Shown here piece after piece: positions 22,779-35,480 of a DNA stretch of 48,224 nt. The stretch comes from Tetrahymena elliotti 4EA (taxonomy: Eukaryota; Ciliophora; Oligohymenophorea; Hymenostomatida; Tetrahymenidae): positions 405,200 through 453,423 of the forward strand of contig JH720299.1 in the NCBI GenBank assembly GCA_000231825.2. Reading direction: 5' to 3'. A program made the translations under genes and the position numbers. Within the stretch, counting starts at the first letter, position 1; each line of letters starts with the position of its first letter. Under the pieces are notes generated by a model. The model saw nothing but the letters and a program-made list of their open reading frames with translations, had not been told where the DNA came from and did no database searches.

Positions 22779-25700
22779 TCATATTGTGAAGAGGAAGCAA
22801 AGGTAGTTGACCAAATACTCTGCTACTTCCTTATATTAATCATAAGTAGCTATCTTGAAAGTTATTTTGGAATTTCCAACAAGACATATTTTCATCAAGA
22901 ATTGACCTACTCCATTAATTCTAAAGGAGATTCCATATCTTGAACGAAGAGGTCTTGATCTATTATTTAATTCTATCATGCATTCAAAATATCTTTTAAT
23001 ATCACTAAGATTTTTAATGAATCTGTCATTGATTTCTCTTGGTTCATTGTAAATATATGATGTTTTGAAATTGAGCCACTTTTATCTGAATTGCATTTAA
23101 TCAATTGGCTAGAAAATGATGAACTTATTGAGGGCTATTGGAATTGCAATTCTAGCTTCTGCATTACCTTAGTCAATCCTTTTATTAATAAATTAAAAAT
23201 TTAATCAATGTATAATTTATTTGTAATTTACACTATATTTATATCAACAAGAGGGATTGATTATTATATACTAAATTCTTATGCTTCAACAGTGTGTTTC
23301 TTTTGTGATTTTCCTTTAATAGTTATAGGATCTTTAACTTCGCCACCTGGCTTTATCATTTCTTATTATTAAAAATAAATATTAAATTATTATATTATTG
23401 AAATCAAATGTTTTTACTGTAATTAGTTGAGAAGTTGAAAGTGTATTAAACAGCATTTTATGTTTTATTTATAAAATGAAGCGTCAAAGTAAGATTTTAT
23501 CTTGAAACTTTATTTTCTTCAAATTAAGTAATTGAGCCAATCTATAAAAATGAATTTTCATACAAAATAGCTTTAGAGTTGAGACAAGAATATTTGAAAT
23601 TATCTAAATTCTCTCTATCTTTTAAGTAGATTGGTAATTCAACCAAATCTTTAAACAGAGAGGTGTTAAAGAATATTTTATTTTTTTCTTTTTGTTTTTA
23701 TCTAATTGTTTTATTTCCTATCATTTAAACCAAAGCATCATCCTAATAAGGTGAAGACTGATAATTTAATTTAAGCAACTAATCTAAGTTTTTAGTAACT
23801 TTGTTAGCAAATTCAACTGAATTAGAAGAACCAACCTTCTCTTCAACTATTTTATATCCTTCTCTCATAGTCCTACTAATCTGTGTGCTATGATACTCAT
23901 CATATCTTTACCTCACAGTATTTAATATTTTTTTACTTTATGGATCTAAATCTAACTTGCTATCAATCTGATCAGCCCCATTCTTTAGAGGAGATAAATT
24001 GTTAAGAAATGATTTCTTAATATATTCAGGATCTATTGCTTCATTCAGTATCTTAGTATTATCCTCTTTCAATTTCACTAACTCTTCTTTTAAAATTTAA
24101 ATATCTTTTAAAAGCTTCTCATTTTCTTTCTTAACCTCTTTCTCAGAAATCAATACCTTATCATGATCAGAAAGCAGTCCTTCCAACTCTTTCCTTAATT
24201 TGTCTACATTATTAATAGAGCTAAACAAATCTTTTTGTAATTCATCTATCCTTTTTGTCAAAATCTCCTCATCAACGTTTCTCTTTTCTATTTGCTTTTC
24301 AGATTAAATTAAATTTAATTAAAATTTTTAGGAAAATCTTTCTTGAAAATTTAATCATAAAATAATTCTGAAACAATTCAGCCTAAAAATCTAATAAAAA
24401 AACGATTTTTTCTTGATCTTCGCTTAATAAAATGTTTTAAGCAATACAAATAAAACAAAAAGTTGTAATTATCCTCAATTAATTAAAGTTTTTCATTAAC
24501 CATTAATAATAATTCAAATTTATTTTTAATTTAACGATTTAAAATAAATAATGAATTGGTTGGTTGCTAATTTACATTTTGCAAAAGGATGATTTATTGG
24601 TTGAGTTCTTTGATTTCCTTGATTGAATTTTCTTTTTGTTACTATGAAAATAAATATATTTTGAGATTAATATTTCTAGAAAATAATAAAGAAGTTACAG
24701 TATCGTAAACAGATTAGAACTATGAATCGAATGTGTTTTTAACTGAATTTGGTAAGGGTTTAGGAACAATTAATTAGCTTAGTGGGTCTAAATAATCTTA
24801 TTTATCTAAAATTAATAGTTAGAATAGATTTAAGGTTTCTAGTTTCTTGTCTATTAAAGAGGTTTTATCAGGATCAGTTTCTAATAGCTTTTTATTAAGT
24901 AATTCTCTTTACTATTCTTCCATAAATGTTTTTATGGATTCTTCTCTATTTAGTTGCTAGTAGAATTCTTCATTTCTTTTTCTTATTTCAGGAGAGACTT
25001 CTAAAATTTTATAAGTTTTCATTCCTATTCTTGCTTTGTCAAATTCATTTGTTGTTTGTACAACACCATCTCTCACCATCTTGTTAAGTAATTAATAGGC
25101 TGGAAGTATATCACCAACATTACTTCCTTTAATTGGCTAGGCTAAATCTCTAGGTTATTGAAATTATTAATACAATTACTATGACCCTTATTAATCAAAT
25201 CCAAATCCTATTTGCTATTATTATTACTATTACTACAATTATGGCTACATATTTGTTATCTAATTGGCATTGTTTTAATTATATAAACCAAAAAAGTCAA
25301 ATCCTCCTTAATCTTATAATTGTTAATGCTATTAGTTTTATTAACTAAATTAATTCTATTATTACTACAACTATTACTACTATAAATTTGGATTTGGAGC
25401 ATCTGTCATATCAAATAAGTCTATATTACCTTAAGGTTTTGGGTTCTCTAAGTGCTACTTGTAATAATCATCTGGTTGATTCCATAATGATTGCTGATTT
25501 TAAAAGTCATTTGGTTAGGCTTAAGGTTAAGTCGAATTATTGAAAGCTCCTAAATCAAATTAACTATCATGGGCTTAAACTGATTACTGAGGTTATTAAG
25601 GAGTTGGAGTTGTACCAAAATCATCAAAAAAGTTTATATTTGTAGCAGCAGGTACTGCAGCAGCACTTTAGTTAGTATGTTATGACTATTATTATTAAAC

Positions 25701-28700
25701 TCCAACATTATTGAAGAAATCATCTTCTACATGAGGCTGTTTCATGTCATCAAACCAGTGTTTTGATTCAGCTTCTGGATTAGCAGCTTATTGTTAATGA
25801 GCATTTTAGTTATTGTCATCAAAAAAATCAAATTAATTATTATTATTATTGTTTTAAGTTGAATTTTATGGTTGGACAGATTAAGGTGGTGGTACATGTC
25901 CAAAATCATTATCAAAAAAGTCATTTTAGTTTTAATTAGATTAGCTTTGATTTTAAAATTATTAATGATCAAAACCAGCAGCATCAGGATGATAATCATA
26001 TTTCTACTAACTTGTAGTCATAGATGTTTGAGCAGCATTATTATTATTAGTATAATCATAATTTTAATTAAAATTATTTTATCCCCAGTCACCATGATTG
26101 TTGTTCTAATTCATTGAATTATTCATATTCTTGCTGTTATTATTTCCTGATTAGCTTACATTATCTTTATTTATATTTAAAAAAATTAAAATTAAAATAA
26201 ATTATTTGTTTATTTATTAGCTAAAGGCAAATAAAGAAAAAAGAAAATATTTAATAAAAAAACAAGAATATTTTCTCATTTTAATTTTTCATAAAATATC
26301 TTTAAAATTAATTTAGAATAAATATTTATTTTATTCCTTTCTTAACTGTAGCTTCTCATCTACCTACTAAAAATATCATATTTTAAAGAAAAGTTTTAAG
26401 GTACTAAAAAGCAAATTTTTTTTTTCTGAATGTGCATAAATTAGGCTTTTATTAATGAGTGCGTAGAGTATTTGATATTTTTTAAATTTTAAATTACCTT
26501 AGAAGAAATCTTATTGAGGAATTTAGGAATTGCTTGGTTATTTTTATTGGGGAGCAGGTTCATTAAAGAAGTCAAAACCATGATTATCATTCCATCCTGT
26601 ATTTTAGTTATTAGTTTAGTTAGCTTATGGAATACTTTATGTGCTATCTTTTCTTCTACCTTGATTGCTGATGGCATCTGTATTTTATATAGCTACTTAA
26701 GCTCCCGCATTCCAATTATAATCACTTTGTTAACTTGGTTACCTTTTATGAGTAGAACTTTAATCTTATCCAAATAAATCTTCAACTTTCATAGGAGCAT
26801 TGTTGGTGGCTGCATTCATATCATTATTTACTGCATTTTTATTAAGATCTAAAGAAGATTAATTTTAGTTTTCTTAATGTTAAGGAGGTGGGGGAGAGAT
26901 ATCATAATTTTCATTTGGATCATAGATATATTTATCAACAGGTTTTAAATCAAATTCTTTGTTTTGGTATTAGTCAGGAATAATAGGATTATCATAGAAA
27001 TTTTATTCTTATTTCCATTTCAGATATGCACTATTATTTTTATTTAAAACCATGTCATACTAGGAATCTGTGAGACCTGCATTATATACACTATCTTTAA
27101 CACTTTAGGTATCCTTTCTTTAATCATCAATAGATTACTATCCTCCCATTTAACTCTAATTATAGCTTTATTTTCTACTGTAATTGTATTAATTAAAATC
27201 TGTTTGACTAGGTCTTCTGCTGTTTTAATTATAATTATAACCATAATGATCATATTCATTATAAACATTATTTTATCCTTAGTTGTAACTCTAATTGCCA
27301 TCATGAAAATTTTAACTATTCTTGTGAGTATCACCTCCATATTAATTATGATCACCCCATTAATTTTATTAGTTTTAATTTTCATTCCAACCATATTAAC
27401 TATATTCATTATTATTATAACCTTAACTTTATTGAGTATGAACAGGTTACTGTTAGTTGTAATCATTATGATCGTATCCCATTTTTTATTAATCCTATGT
27501 CATAGATTAATTCTGAATTTCATGTTAAGATGATTATTATACTTATTAAGCATTTTCTACTTAACCTTCATTATGTACCTCAGACTATCTATGACTATAC
27601 TCATGATTATCTACTTAGTTTCCTTAATTTCCATTATAATTGTTATAATCTCCTCCCCAATACATATCATGATTCTAAGCTAATTTATTATAAAATTAAT
27701 TTATGTATAAGTCATAATTTTTATTTTAAATTGATTAAATTTACTTTGAAATGCACTTTAACTGGGATCGCCAATATTCTTTTATGATCGCTGACTTTAA
27801 GCATCATGGTTATCAACTTAGTTGGTATTACTAGCTGCTGTTTTTCCAGATTATGATTAAAAGAAATCAATATTTCCTTCCTAATGATGTGCTTAACTTT
27901 ATTGATCAAATTAGTTGCTATTATATCCATAATTGTTTTAGTCAAACCCAGAAGGTTAATTTTAAGAAAAGTGATCATTATATGGATTATTTTACTTTTA
28001 ATCAATGCTTGTATTTTGGTTTGGCTTATCTCCAAAAACGCTTGCTTTTCTAGACATTTAATCAGATTAATTAGGTTCAATTCCTTCGAATGCTTAGTTG
28101 ATTGTATTTTGTTTCTGTTCTTCAAAGCCAAAATGTTAAGCTGAATATTGTTAATTAGCTCCCTAGTTTTATTAATGATCATCAAACCCAAATTAACCCA
28201 TATTTGTATTTTATTATGTTGCCTAGTTAGGTTAGTTTTCAAATCCAAAGTGACTAGGATCTAAAGAGGCTGCCACAGCATGCTCATCCAAACCAAATCC
28301 AGTGTTTTAAGCTTATGTTTTTTATGGGTTACCAAAATCTTCGAACCCAAATCCAGCATTTTATTACTAAAACTATTTGTTAGTTTATTCACCAAATCCA
28401 AAAGCATTAGGATTTTAATTTATATTTTATGAGCTTGGTTATCCAAAGCCACCTCCAAATTAATCAAATGTATTTTGAGACTAGGGTGGAAGGTCAGTGC
28501 CTTAAAATCCACCAAATTCGCTAAAAACATCTTTTTATACATCAATTCTTGCTAACTTTTATTAGCTATTAGAAGGAGCTGCATTAAAATTATCAAAATT
28601 GTATTAACCTCCAAATTCTTAATTCTACTAAAAAGACTATTAGCCCTAACCAAAATTATTAAAATCATTAAAATTCTACTGCTTGCTTACAGATTTAGGT

Positions 28701-30497
28701 TATTAATCAAAAGTGAATTATTAAAATTGTTATTGTTATTATTATTTTTATTGAGGAGGAGGTGCTTACTACATTATTTGACTTCCACCACTTTCAGCAT
28801 TATTTCTTTATTAAAAATAATAATATTTACACATTTCAAAATAAATTTAAATATGAAAGTAATCTTTAAGCAAAAACAGCTTAAATCTTAAATAAACAAA
28901 TAAATAGATAAAATAAATTTAGTATGTATGTTTTAACACTCTTTTGATGATAAAGATACAAACAAATTTTTATCTTTTTTCAATCTCAATTTTCTTGTTT
29001 GGAATGTTTTTGAAAGTTTTAAAATAAGACAGTAATTATGCTTAAAGGATATTTTAAAGCAGGATTAGCAAATTATAAAATTTAGAGAATAAAACTAAAA
29101 TGAGCTTGTTTGTTAAGTGGTAGGCCATTTATCATTATTTATCAAAATTTTTAACTTTAAATGGTTAATTAGAATAATTCCTTGAAACCTTTAGAATAAA
29201 AAAATTATTTGAAATTGGCTTGAGAAATGCTTACTGTAAATAGATTGCAATCTGTGAAGTTATGCTTGAAATTATTTGAGGGAATATTTTAGGATTTTGG
29301 GCTACTTTTTGATATTGCTTTGTGATTGTTTCTAGTAAGTCTTTGACTTCAAACATTTTCTTTTGTAGGTTTTCAGTTTCTTAGGTTTGAGGCATTTAAA
29401 GTACTTACAGTATTAATGGTTCTGAAATTTTACTTAATTACTTTTGTAAAGGACCCATACACTATTCTAGAGCTTTGTTTTAGATTATATAAATCAAAAT
29501 GCAAATTCAAAAATGTTAGAATGAATTACTTTAGAAATCTAAATATTATGGATCAGCATTATCTATTACTTTTAAATTCTAATCAATATTGGAAAGGAAT
29601 TTCGATAGCTTTTTTACTTGTTCTTGGGTTTATGGATCTAATTATACTTATTGATTAGTGTGTGATATTTGATTAACATTTTATTAAGGAGTTTGCATAT
29701 TATTTTATGAAACTTAGCCAGAAGAATTGCCTGAGGGATTTAATCCAAGGTCTTAAAGTTCCATTTGATAATTAATCATTTCTTTAGGAAATATAACACC
29801 TTCTTTTGTTAGAGAATTATAACTTTTCTTAAATTCGGAAATATTTGCAAAAATTAAACTCCACGCCTTTATGCTTTCTAAAAGGAGGAGAAAGAAATCA
29901 TTTGAAGCATCTTTATCTTATTTTTATTAAAATAATAAATGATTTTCATATTAAATAATTGGTTTATTTTTTTAAAATTTATTCTTGTTTACCTTAACCA
30001 GTTCCAAAAACATTCTATCCTCTTTTTGGATCATTAGACCCTTTGTTATGTTTAGCTATTTCTTATAATGTAGGCAATAGTTTTTTGGCTGTATATTCTG
30101 CTAACTTAGTTGATTTTTTATTCACCATGCATGATTTTAAAAGCTGATTTATAATAAAAATGTCATTTAATTTTGGTTGATCACTAAATAATTATCACAT
30201 AACTAAATATTAAGCTATTTTAAATTACCTAAAGTGAATAGTATTTTTATACAGCTTTGATCTTTGAATCTTTGATAGTTTGCTAAACATTGTCAACTAA
30301 AACTTTAACTACTAAGCTATTTATTTATTTTAGTAAATATTCATTAAAAAAGATTCATCTCCAAAGATATTTGTAATGATCTAAATTAATTAATACTCTT
30401 GTTCTACATTATCGAAAAACGGAGAAAAGTTTAGCCAAAGATCATTTTCGTTTTGAATGCACTTATTAAAAGTCTGTGTAAGCTACTAATTATTCAT
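22779..30497 (-). CDS. VHS-GAT adaptor with Q/N linker, coiled coil and AP-2 alpha-type appendage
   Basis: Eleven exons: 30497-30229, 30143-29993, 29916-29530, 29472-29235, 28805-27745, 27679-26498, 26164-24699, 24641-24576, 24294-23418, 23361-23232, 23178-22779; about 2075 residues. Phases join throughout, except for one base missing within exon 1 (see 30345). Residues about 15-190 form a VHS domain, ending AWSLIFANI and the diagnostic GVIFP. Residues about 245-345 form a GAT-like helical domain (LEQCMGPLQKQLSKI, then VKDLLETITKQY). About 350-1400 is Q/N-rich with repeated FGF and DFF motifs. A helical segment (DILPAYQLLNKMVRDGV) and a coiled coil (about 1590-1700) follow. Residues about 1830-2075 match both halves of the alpha-adaptin appendage (AILYENSFLQIG; IPIALNKFIIFQP). 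Domain names rest on recognised patterns. A role as a membrane/clathrin adaptor is inference. Confidence 0.83.
30345..30351 (-). other. TTTTTTA slip site: one-base frame break in exon 1 of the VHS gene
   Basis: On the minus strand the zero frame reads GAA TCT TTT TTA, which contains T TTT TTA in the X XXY YYZ arrangement of a -1 frameshift heptamer. The VHS-like protein continues only in the -1 frame (NEYLLKQINSLVVKVLVDNV). Staying in frame 0 leads to an early TGA in exon 2. A missing T (six instead of seven) in the assembly or the genome explains it equally well, and a small alternative intron cannot be excluded. Confidence 0.6.
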
Positions 30498-31692
30498 TGA
30501 TCAAGGTGCCTTTAATTTAAAAGCTTATATTATAACTAGCCTATTATTATCTCTATTTATAGATATGTTGTGAATATTGTGCTGAGATATTTAATATTTT
30601 GAAAAATATAATGATAAATAATACTAAATTAATTTATTATTGATTAATAATTATTATTTTGTGACAATCGATATTTTATTTTGATTAATCAAAAAAATTA
30701 ATTAAAAATTAAATTTTTCAGTTTATTATTTTTTATTAGTAATATTTAGGCCAGCTTGTTGAGTCATTGATATTCAATTACAAAGATAACTTGAATCAAA
30801 TAATACAAATTAAATCTATTTTTTATTTTAAATTTAATTTATCATTTATTTAATTTTATTTTTTATTTACCTTTCTCAATATTAAATAAAATCTTTTTTT
30901 ATTCATAATTTTAAATTATGTTAAAATTATCTAAATATTTTTTTGGTAATATTTTAATTATCTCATTAAGAAATCACAATATTATTTATTAGTAACAAAA
31001 ATATTTAACTGATATTTTCTAATTAAATCTAATTTCTTTGAATTCAAAAATTCTAAAAAATAAAAAAGATAATTTTCAATCAAAAAATTTGTAAAAATTT
31101 TTGTCTTGTTCGGTAAATCACATTTTATCAGTTTTAGGATATTCTACAGTAACTTGATTTAGTTAATTCAAATTAAAAATATTTAATATCATTTACTTCC
31201 GACTTTATTTAATTTTTTAACTTGAAAATAATATGGAAAGGTCAACAAAAAATACTACTATTTTTCTAGATTTTTGCATCACAAAAAAAGGTAAAACTAT
31301 CTTTTACATAAAATTAGAGATCTAATTATTATTAAATAAAATTTTTTCTTTTTGTTATTGAGTTTGATTTGCTTTATTTTTGTGTGCTTACTGAAATAAA
31401 GAATAATAGAAATAAGCAAAAATAAAAAATCTTATTTTAACATGATTTAGAATTGTTTAATGATAATTTAAATTTAATTAAGTAAGAGACTATTTAAGTA
31501 GATACAAGTAGATTTACATTTCATTTTAGATAACAAATTATTAATTTATTTGGCTGTTAAGATTATTTATTTGACATTTTTTGATAGTAAATAAATAGAA
31601 ACTCAAGTCAATAGTTTTTATGAATAGAACTATTTTAAATTGATTCTCAATTTCTATCTATTAAATATCATCTTCAATTTATTTAATTACAA
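30498..31692. other. Intergenic, nothing recognised
   Basis: AT-rich, dominated by ATTT and AATT runs, between two minus-strand genes. An in-frame TGA lies just upstream of the VHS gene's ATG. No other frame or RNA gene is supported. Confidence 0.65.
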
Positions 31693-33340
31693 TCAAATTT
31701 TATTTTATTTTGCATTGTTTTATTTTATTTCTTTCTCAAGCTATTTAAAGATAGGTGAAAATATCCTTTTGTACTTTTTTTTAAGTTTTTTAATTGGTTA
31801 ATCTTTGTTGTGATAAGCAGAATAGATTTCATCATAAATATTTTAGAATTCTTAATTAAATTATGGAAATGAGATTAATTGGTTAACCAAAAGAATTGTT
31901 TAAAAATTTTTGTTTTCAGCAAATTGATCTTTAAATTATTCAATAAATTGTTTGTTTTTAAATACAACTCTGCAATAATCATTCTTATGAAGACATTTCC
32001 ATTCTTCTTTATTTTCTTTATTCCTAGTTTAAAATATTTTGAATAATTTATTTCAAAATAAAAAAATAATTTTACTTTACTTTCATTTCTATTTTCGAAC
32101 TAACTTATGAGTTTTCATGATCTTATTTTTCTTCTTTTTTCTATTAATCTAACAAGGTTTAAGTAATCTTATTTTGCTAGCTAGATTTGGGTATTGAAAG
32201 TACAAACTTCTAAGTTGACTTACTTTCCTAATTTACTAACAAATTAGTCTTTGATTGTGTATCTTTTGATTATTATGAATAATAATCAATACTTTCTCCT
32301 TCTTCTTCTTCTTCTTTTTTGACAAGTGATTAATTATTTAATGAATGGTTAAGCTCTTCATTACTATCATTACTGCTTTAAAATACTTTGCTTAGGCTTT
32401 CTTCATCTTAAGATATTTATAAATCATCTTCTTTCTTAATCATTTTTTTTTTATGATGCTTTAACTCTTCTTATTATAGAGATTATTTTCTTTATAACTG
32501 ACAATTTATTTTTTGATCCTATTTCTGATCATCTTCATTTTATTTATCTAAAAGAGGTTGAGTATTTTAAAAGATTTGATTTCCTTTTTTGATGAGATTA
32601 AATAAATCATTATCTATTTTTGGATTGTAATTGTCCATAAATAAACGTGTAAATATAATAATAAGTTATTACATATCCTAGAACTAAATAATATATTATT
32701 TATTATATTTAATGTAATTAATGCCATCCTTATGTAAATGTTTAAATTCCAAAAAATCTTCTCCTCTAGGCAAAGTATCCTCTTCATCTACAATAAGAAG
32801 TTTATGTTTCATTTATTTCAAAATTTCATCAATCAAAGCTTTATTTTTTTCATCTAATTTTTCATACATTTTTTATTAATTTTAACAAAATAAAAAGGTT
32901 TAAGTCCATTAGCAATCGTCATATTCTTAAATATTTTCCAATTTTAAAAAGTCTTCTTTAGAAAGCTCAATTTAATTATTTTTTTCTTAAACATTTTTAT
33001 CATCTGTGGTTGATTAAAGCTTTTCTAAATAATCTAATATTCTCACTTTGTTTTTCATCATCTTATGTAAGGATTTAGGTAAATTTTTAGGTAAACCTAC
33101 TGTCATAGGATACCTGAGTATAGCTATTTCTTCTATATTTCCTGAATAAGGGTTATACTGTTTTACAAAGCCTGCGATTGTATATGGTTTACTAAAATTA
33201 AAATCTAATTAGGAGCTTTCAATTATATTCATTTTTGGAGTACCAAATCCACATGATTAATTTGAAATATTAACTTCGTTAAAGTTTGTTTTAAACATTT
33301 CATCAATCTATTTGTTTAATGATTGCTTAAAAAGATCCAT
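31693..33340 (-). CDS. Unrecognised 531-residue protein, two exons
   Basis: Exons 33340-32076 and 32023-31693 join in phase 2 across a 52-base GTAAAA...CTAG intron; stop TGA 31693-31695. The start MDLFKQSLNKQIDEMF is the first ATG of the frame that I could see. The N-terminal half looks folded (KPYTIAGFVKQYNPYSGNIE, IAILRYPMTVGLPKNLPKS, LIVDEEDTLPRGEDFLEF). The middle, from about residue 230, is Q/K/E-rich with an acidic run KKEEEEEGE and is probably disordered. The C-terminal 110 residues look folded again (EEWKCLHKNDYCRVVFKNKQ, QTILLVNQLISFPQFN) and end in a basic tail. I do not recognise the family and give no function. The protein-like patches at both ends suggest one continuous gene, not two. 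Confidence 0.7.
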
Positions 33341-33519
33341 TTATAATATAAAAGCTTTAATTTTTCTTAATTTATTCTTTCAAATTTCCCAATTTTATTT
33401 TATTAAATTTTTCTAAATAAGTTTATTATTATGTTTTACTTATTTAATTCTTACATATAAATCAATCAGACTTAGGAAAGGAAATCAATTAGTTTGCTTT
33501 TTTTTAATCAAATACACAA

Positions 33520-34480
33520 TTTTTTACATTCATAAATTATTATTAATTATGATTTTTTGTTTTCATTCTAAAACAATAAATGAATAATAATAAATGCATT
33601 TCAAATAATTAAAATTTTCCATATTATCAAAAAGTGTCTAAAATTATAGAAGTTATTGATATAAATGCCTTAAAAATTCAACCAAAACGAATAATATCTC
33701 AGTATTTGTATAGACTTTAAAAATAAGAAATAAAATAGCATACTTTTTTTGCAAAGTTTTATGAAATATATAGAGTGTGCAAAATAAATTCTCTCTTTTT
33801 TGAAAATTTTTTACATAGATAAATTAATTATTTCATTAGTTTTTTTTGTTTTCGTCCAAAGAACAAACGAAATAAACAAATGCAATTAAAATTCAAATAC
33901 ATTTTCAAGTAGTTTGTGATTTAAAACGCTTATAAAATTTATAAGCTATTCAGAAAGACCTTTCAAAATTAAAATAAAATAAACAACTGATAAAAAATTT
34001 CATTTATTTGTTTAAGCAAGATTAAAAATTCTAGAGAAAACTTGAAAAAATAAGAAATAAATAGCTTTTTTATCAAGATTTTATTAAATATATAGATTGT
34101 GCAAAAAAGTTTTTTTTTTTCCAGAGAAGTTGTATTAGTTGTAATATAAAATTATGACCTAATATATACAAATAAAGTAATTTTTCTATTATTAGATTTT
34201 AGTTAAAGTTTAAAGTTAAGATGACTTAATAATTAAATTATGTTTTGTTGATTCTTTTTTTAGAATTATAAATGTTTTATTTTGAGTTATTTCAAAGAAT
34301 TTAGTTATAATATTTTAAATTAAGTTAAAAATATCTCTTATAATATGATTATTAATACTTTTAAATTTAACAAATTATAAATTCAAAATTCAAAAATTTA
34401 GAGAAAACTTTGAAAAAATAAGAATTTAGCACAATTTGTAAGAAGAAGTTTATCAAAATTTTATTAAAAATCGGTTCTAA
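33520..34480. repeat. Degenerate direct repeats, period about 300 bases
   Basis: The blocks 33525-33790 and about 33815-34115 share, in the same order, a TTTTTACAT..ATAAATTA start, TTTTGTTTTC, an ACAATAAATGAATAA-like stretch, AATAAGAAATAAA and TATAGA(G/T)TGTGCAAAA. A third, shorter copy of the AATAAGAA...TTTTATTAAA part is at about 34413-34480. This is upstream of the 531-residue gene and contains no frame. Confidence 0.5.
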
Positions 34481-34689
34481 ACAATAAATGATTTTTTAAA
34501 CACAGATAAGCTTTATTTTTCATTTAATTTCAATTAATTAATAATAATAAATTTTAACTTCATTTAATTTTACAAAATTTGAAGGTATTTAAAGTATGTT
34601 AAGGTAAGTCTCAATCTTTTTTAAAGCATTTCGATAGTTTTTTGATATATTTTAAGAATTGAAAAAATCATAAAATAAAAAAATGTAAA

Positions 34690-35480
34690 GATTAAGTAAT
34701 TGTAAAATATCAAAATAAATAAAGTAAGCATAAAATTAGTAAGGATCTTAATATGGATAGAAAACAAGTCTAGAGGATTATTAATAAGTACGAAGTTTAA
34801 GGCAGCCTTGAAGTTTATTATAAAAGTAGGAATAAGGGTAGACCAAAAATTTTTATTGAGGAGGATAATGATGTAGTTAAAAATTTATTATAGAGCTATT
34901 AGATAATAGAAGATTAGAAACAATTCACCACATGTTGAATACTGAGTATAAACAAGCTCTATTTCTACAGTATCCAGATACTTAGACTCCTTAGGAGTTT
35001 ATAAGAATTAAGAGTATAGGTATATTTTATCTCAAAATTATACAGATAATAGGTGAAAATATTGTAATAAACGCTTTACATATAGTATCTAATTTCGAAA
35101 TTATATTTTTACTGATGAGTCACTAAGATAATTTTTGTTTTTAAAGGTTAGCAAATCAAATTTAAAGAGATAAAGAGAAATAAAATCCTGATTATTCGAT
35201 TATGGATGGTTTGGGGGAGTGTAAGTTTTAGAAGTTCCATCTATTTCAAAGTGATAGAAGAGAAAATGAATTCAAAAACTTACATTAATATCCTTGAAAT
35301 TTTTATTGAATAGTAATAAATATTTTATCAATTTTAACAAAAATTTATTCAACAGACAGACAGAGACACTTTGGATTTTCTTAGTTTGTTTTCTTTCAGT
35401 TTAATCCCAAGTGAATTTTTTTATCTTAGATCATTGATATATATTATATTTTTATTGATTATTTTTCTATGAATAATATG
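34690..35480 (+). pseudogene. Decayed mariner/Tc1-type transposase
   Basis: Several frames together spell a Tc1/mariner transposase. The first is an HTH segment (DLNMDRKQVQRIINKYE) with the linker motif KGRPKIFIEEDND, ended by TGA near 34937. A second frame follows (NRRLETIHHMLNTEYKQ), then a TDES patch near 35110 in the position of the first catalytic Asp, then WMVWGSVSFRS and MNSKTYINILEIFIE near 35200-35310. At least three frameshifts and several TGA codons break it, so it cannot make a transposase. Terminal inverted repeats and a target duplication are not evident to me. Extent is approximate. Confidence 0.7.

Noticed and set aside
25742..28248. Several long hydrophobic or Ile/Met-rich frames on both strands
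   Set aside because: They are shadows of the Q/N-rich linker exons, where repeated AAT, TAA and GAT codons leave other frames open.
30229..30340. Continuation of frame 0 in exon 1 of the VHS gene (NIYQNKQIAQQLKFQL)
   Set aside because: It gives no VHS match and joins exon 2 only by running into an early TGA; the -1 frame joins in phase and resembles VHS.
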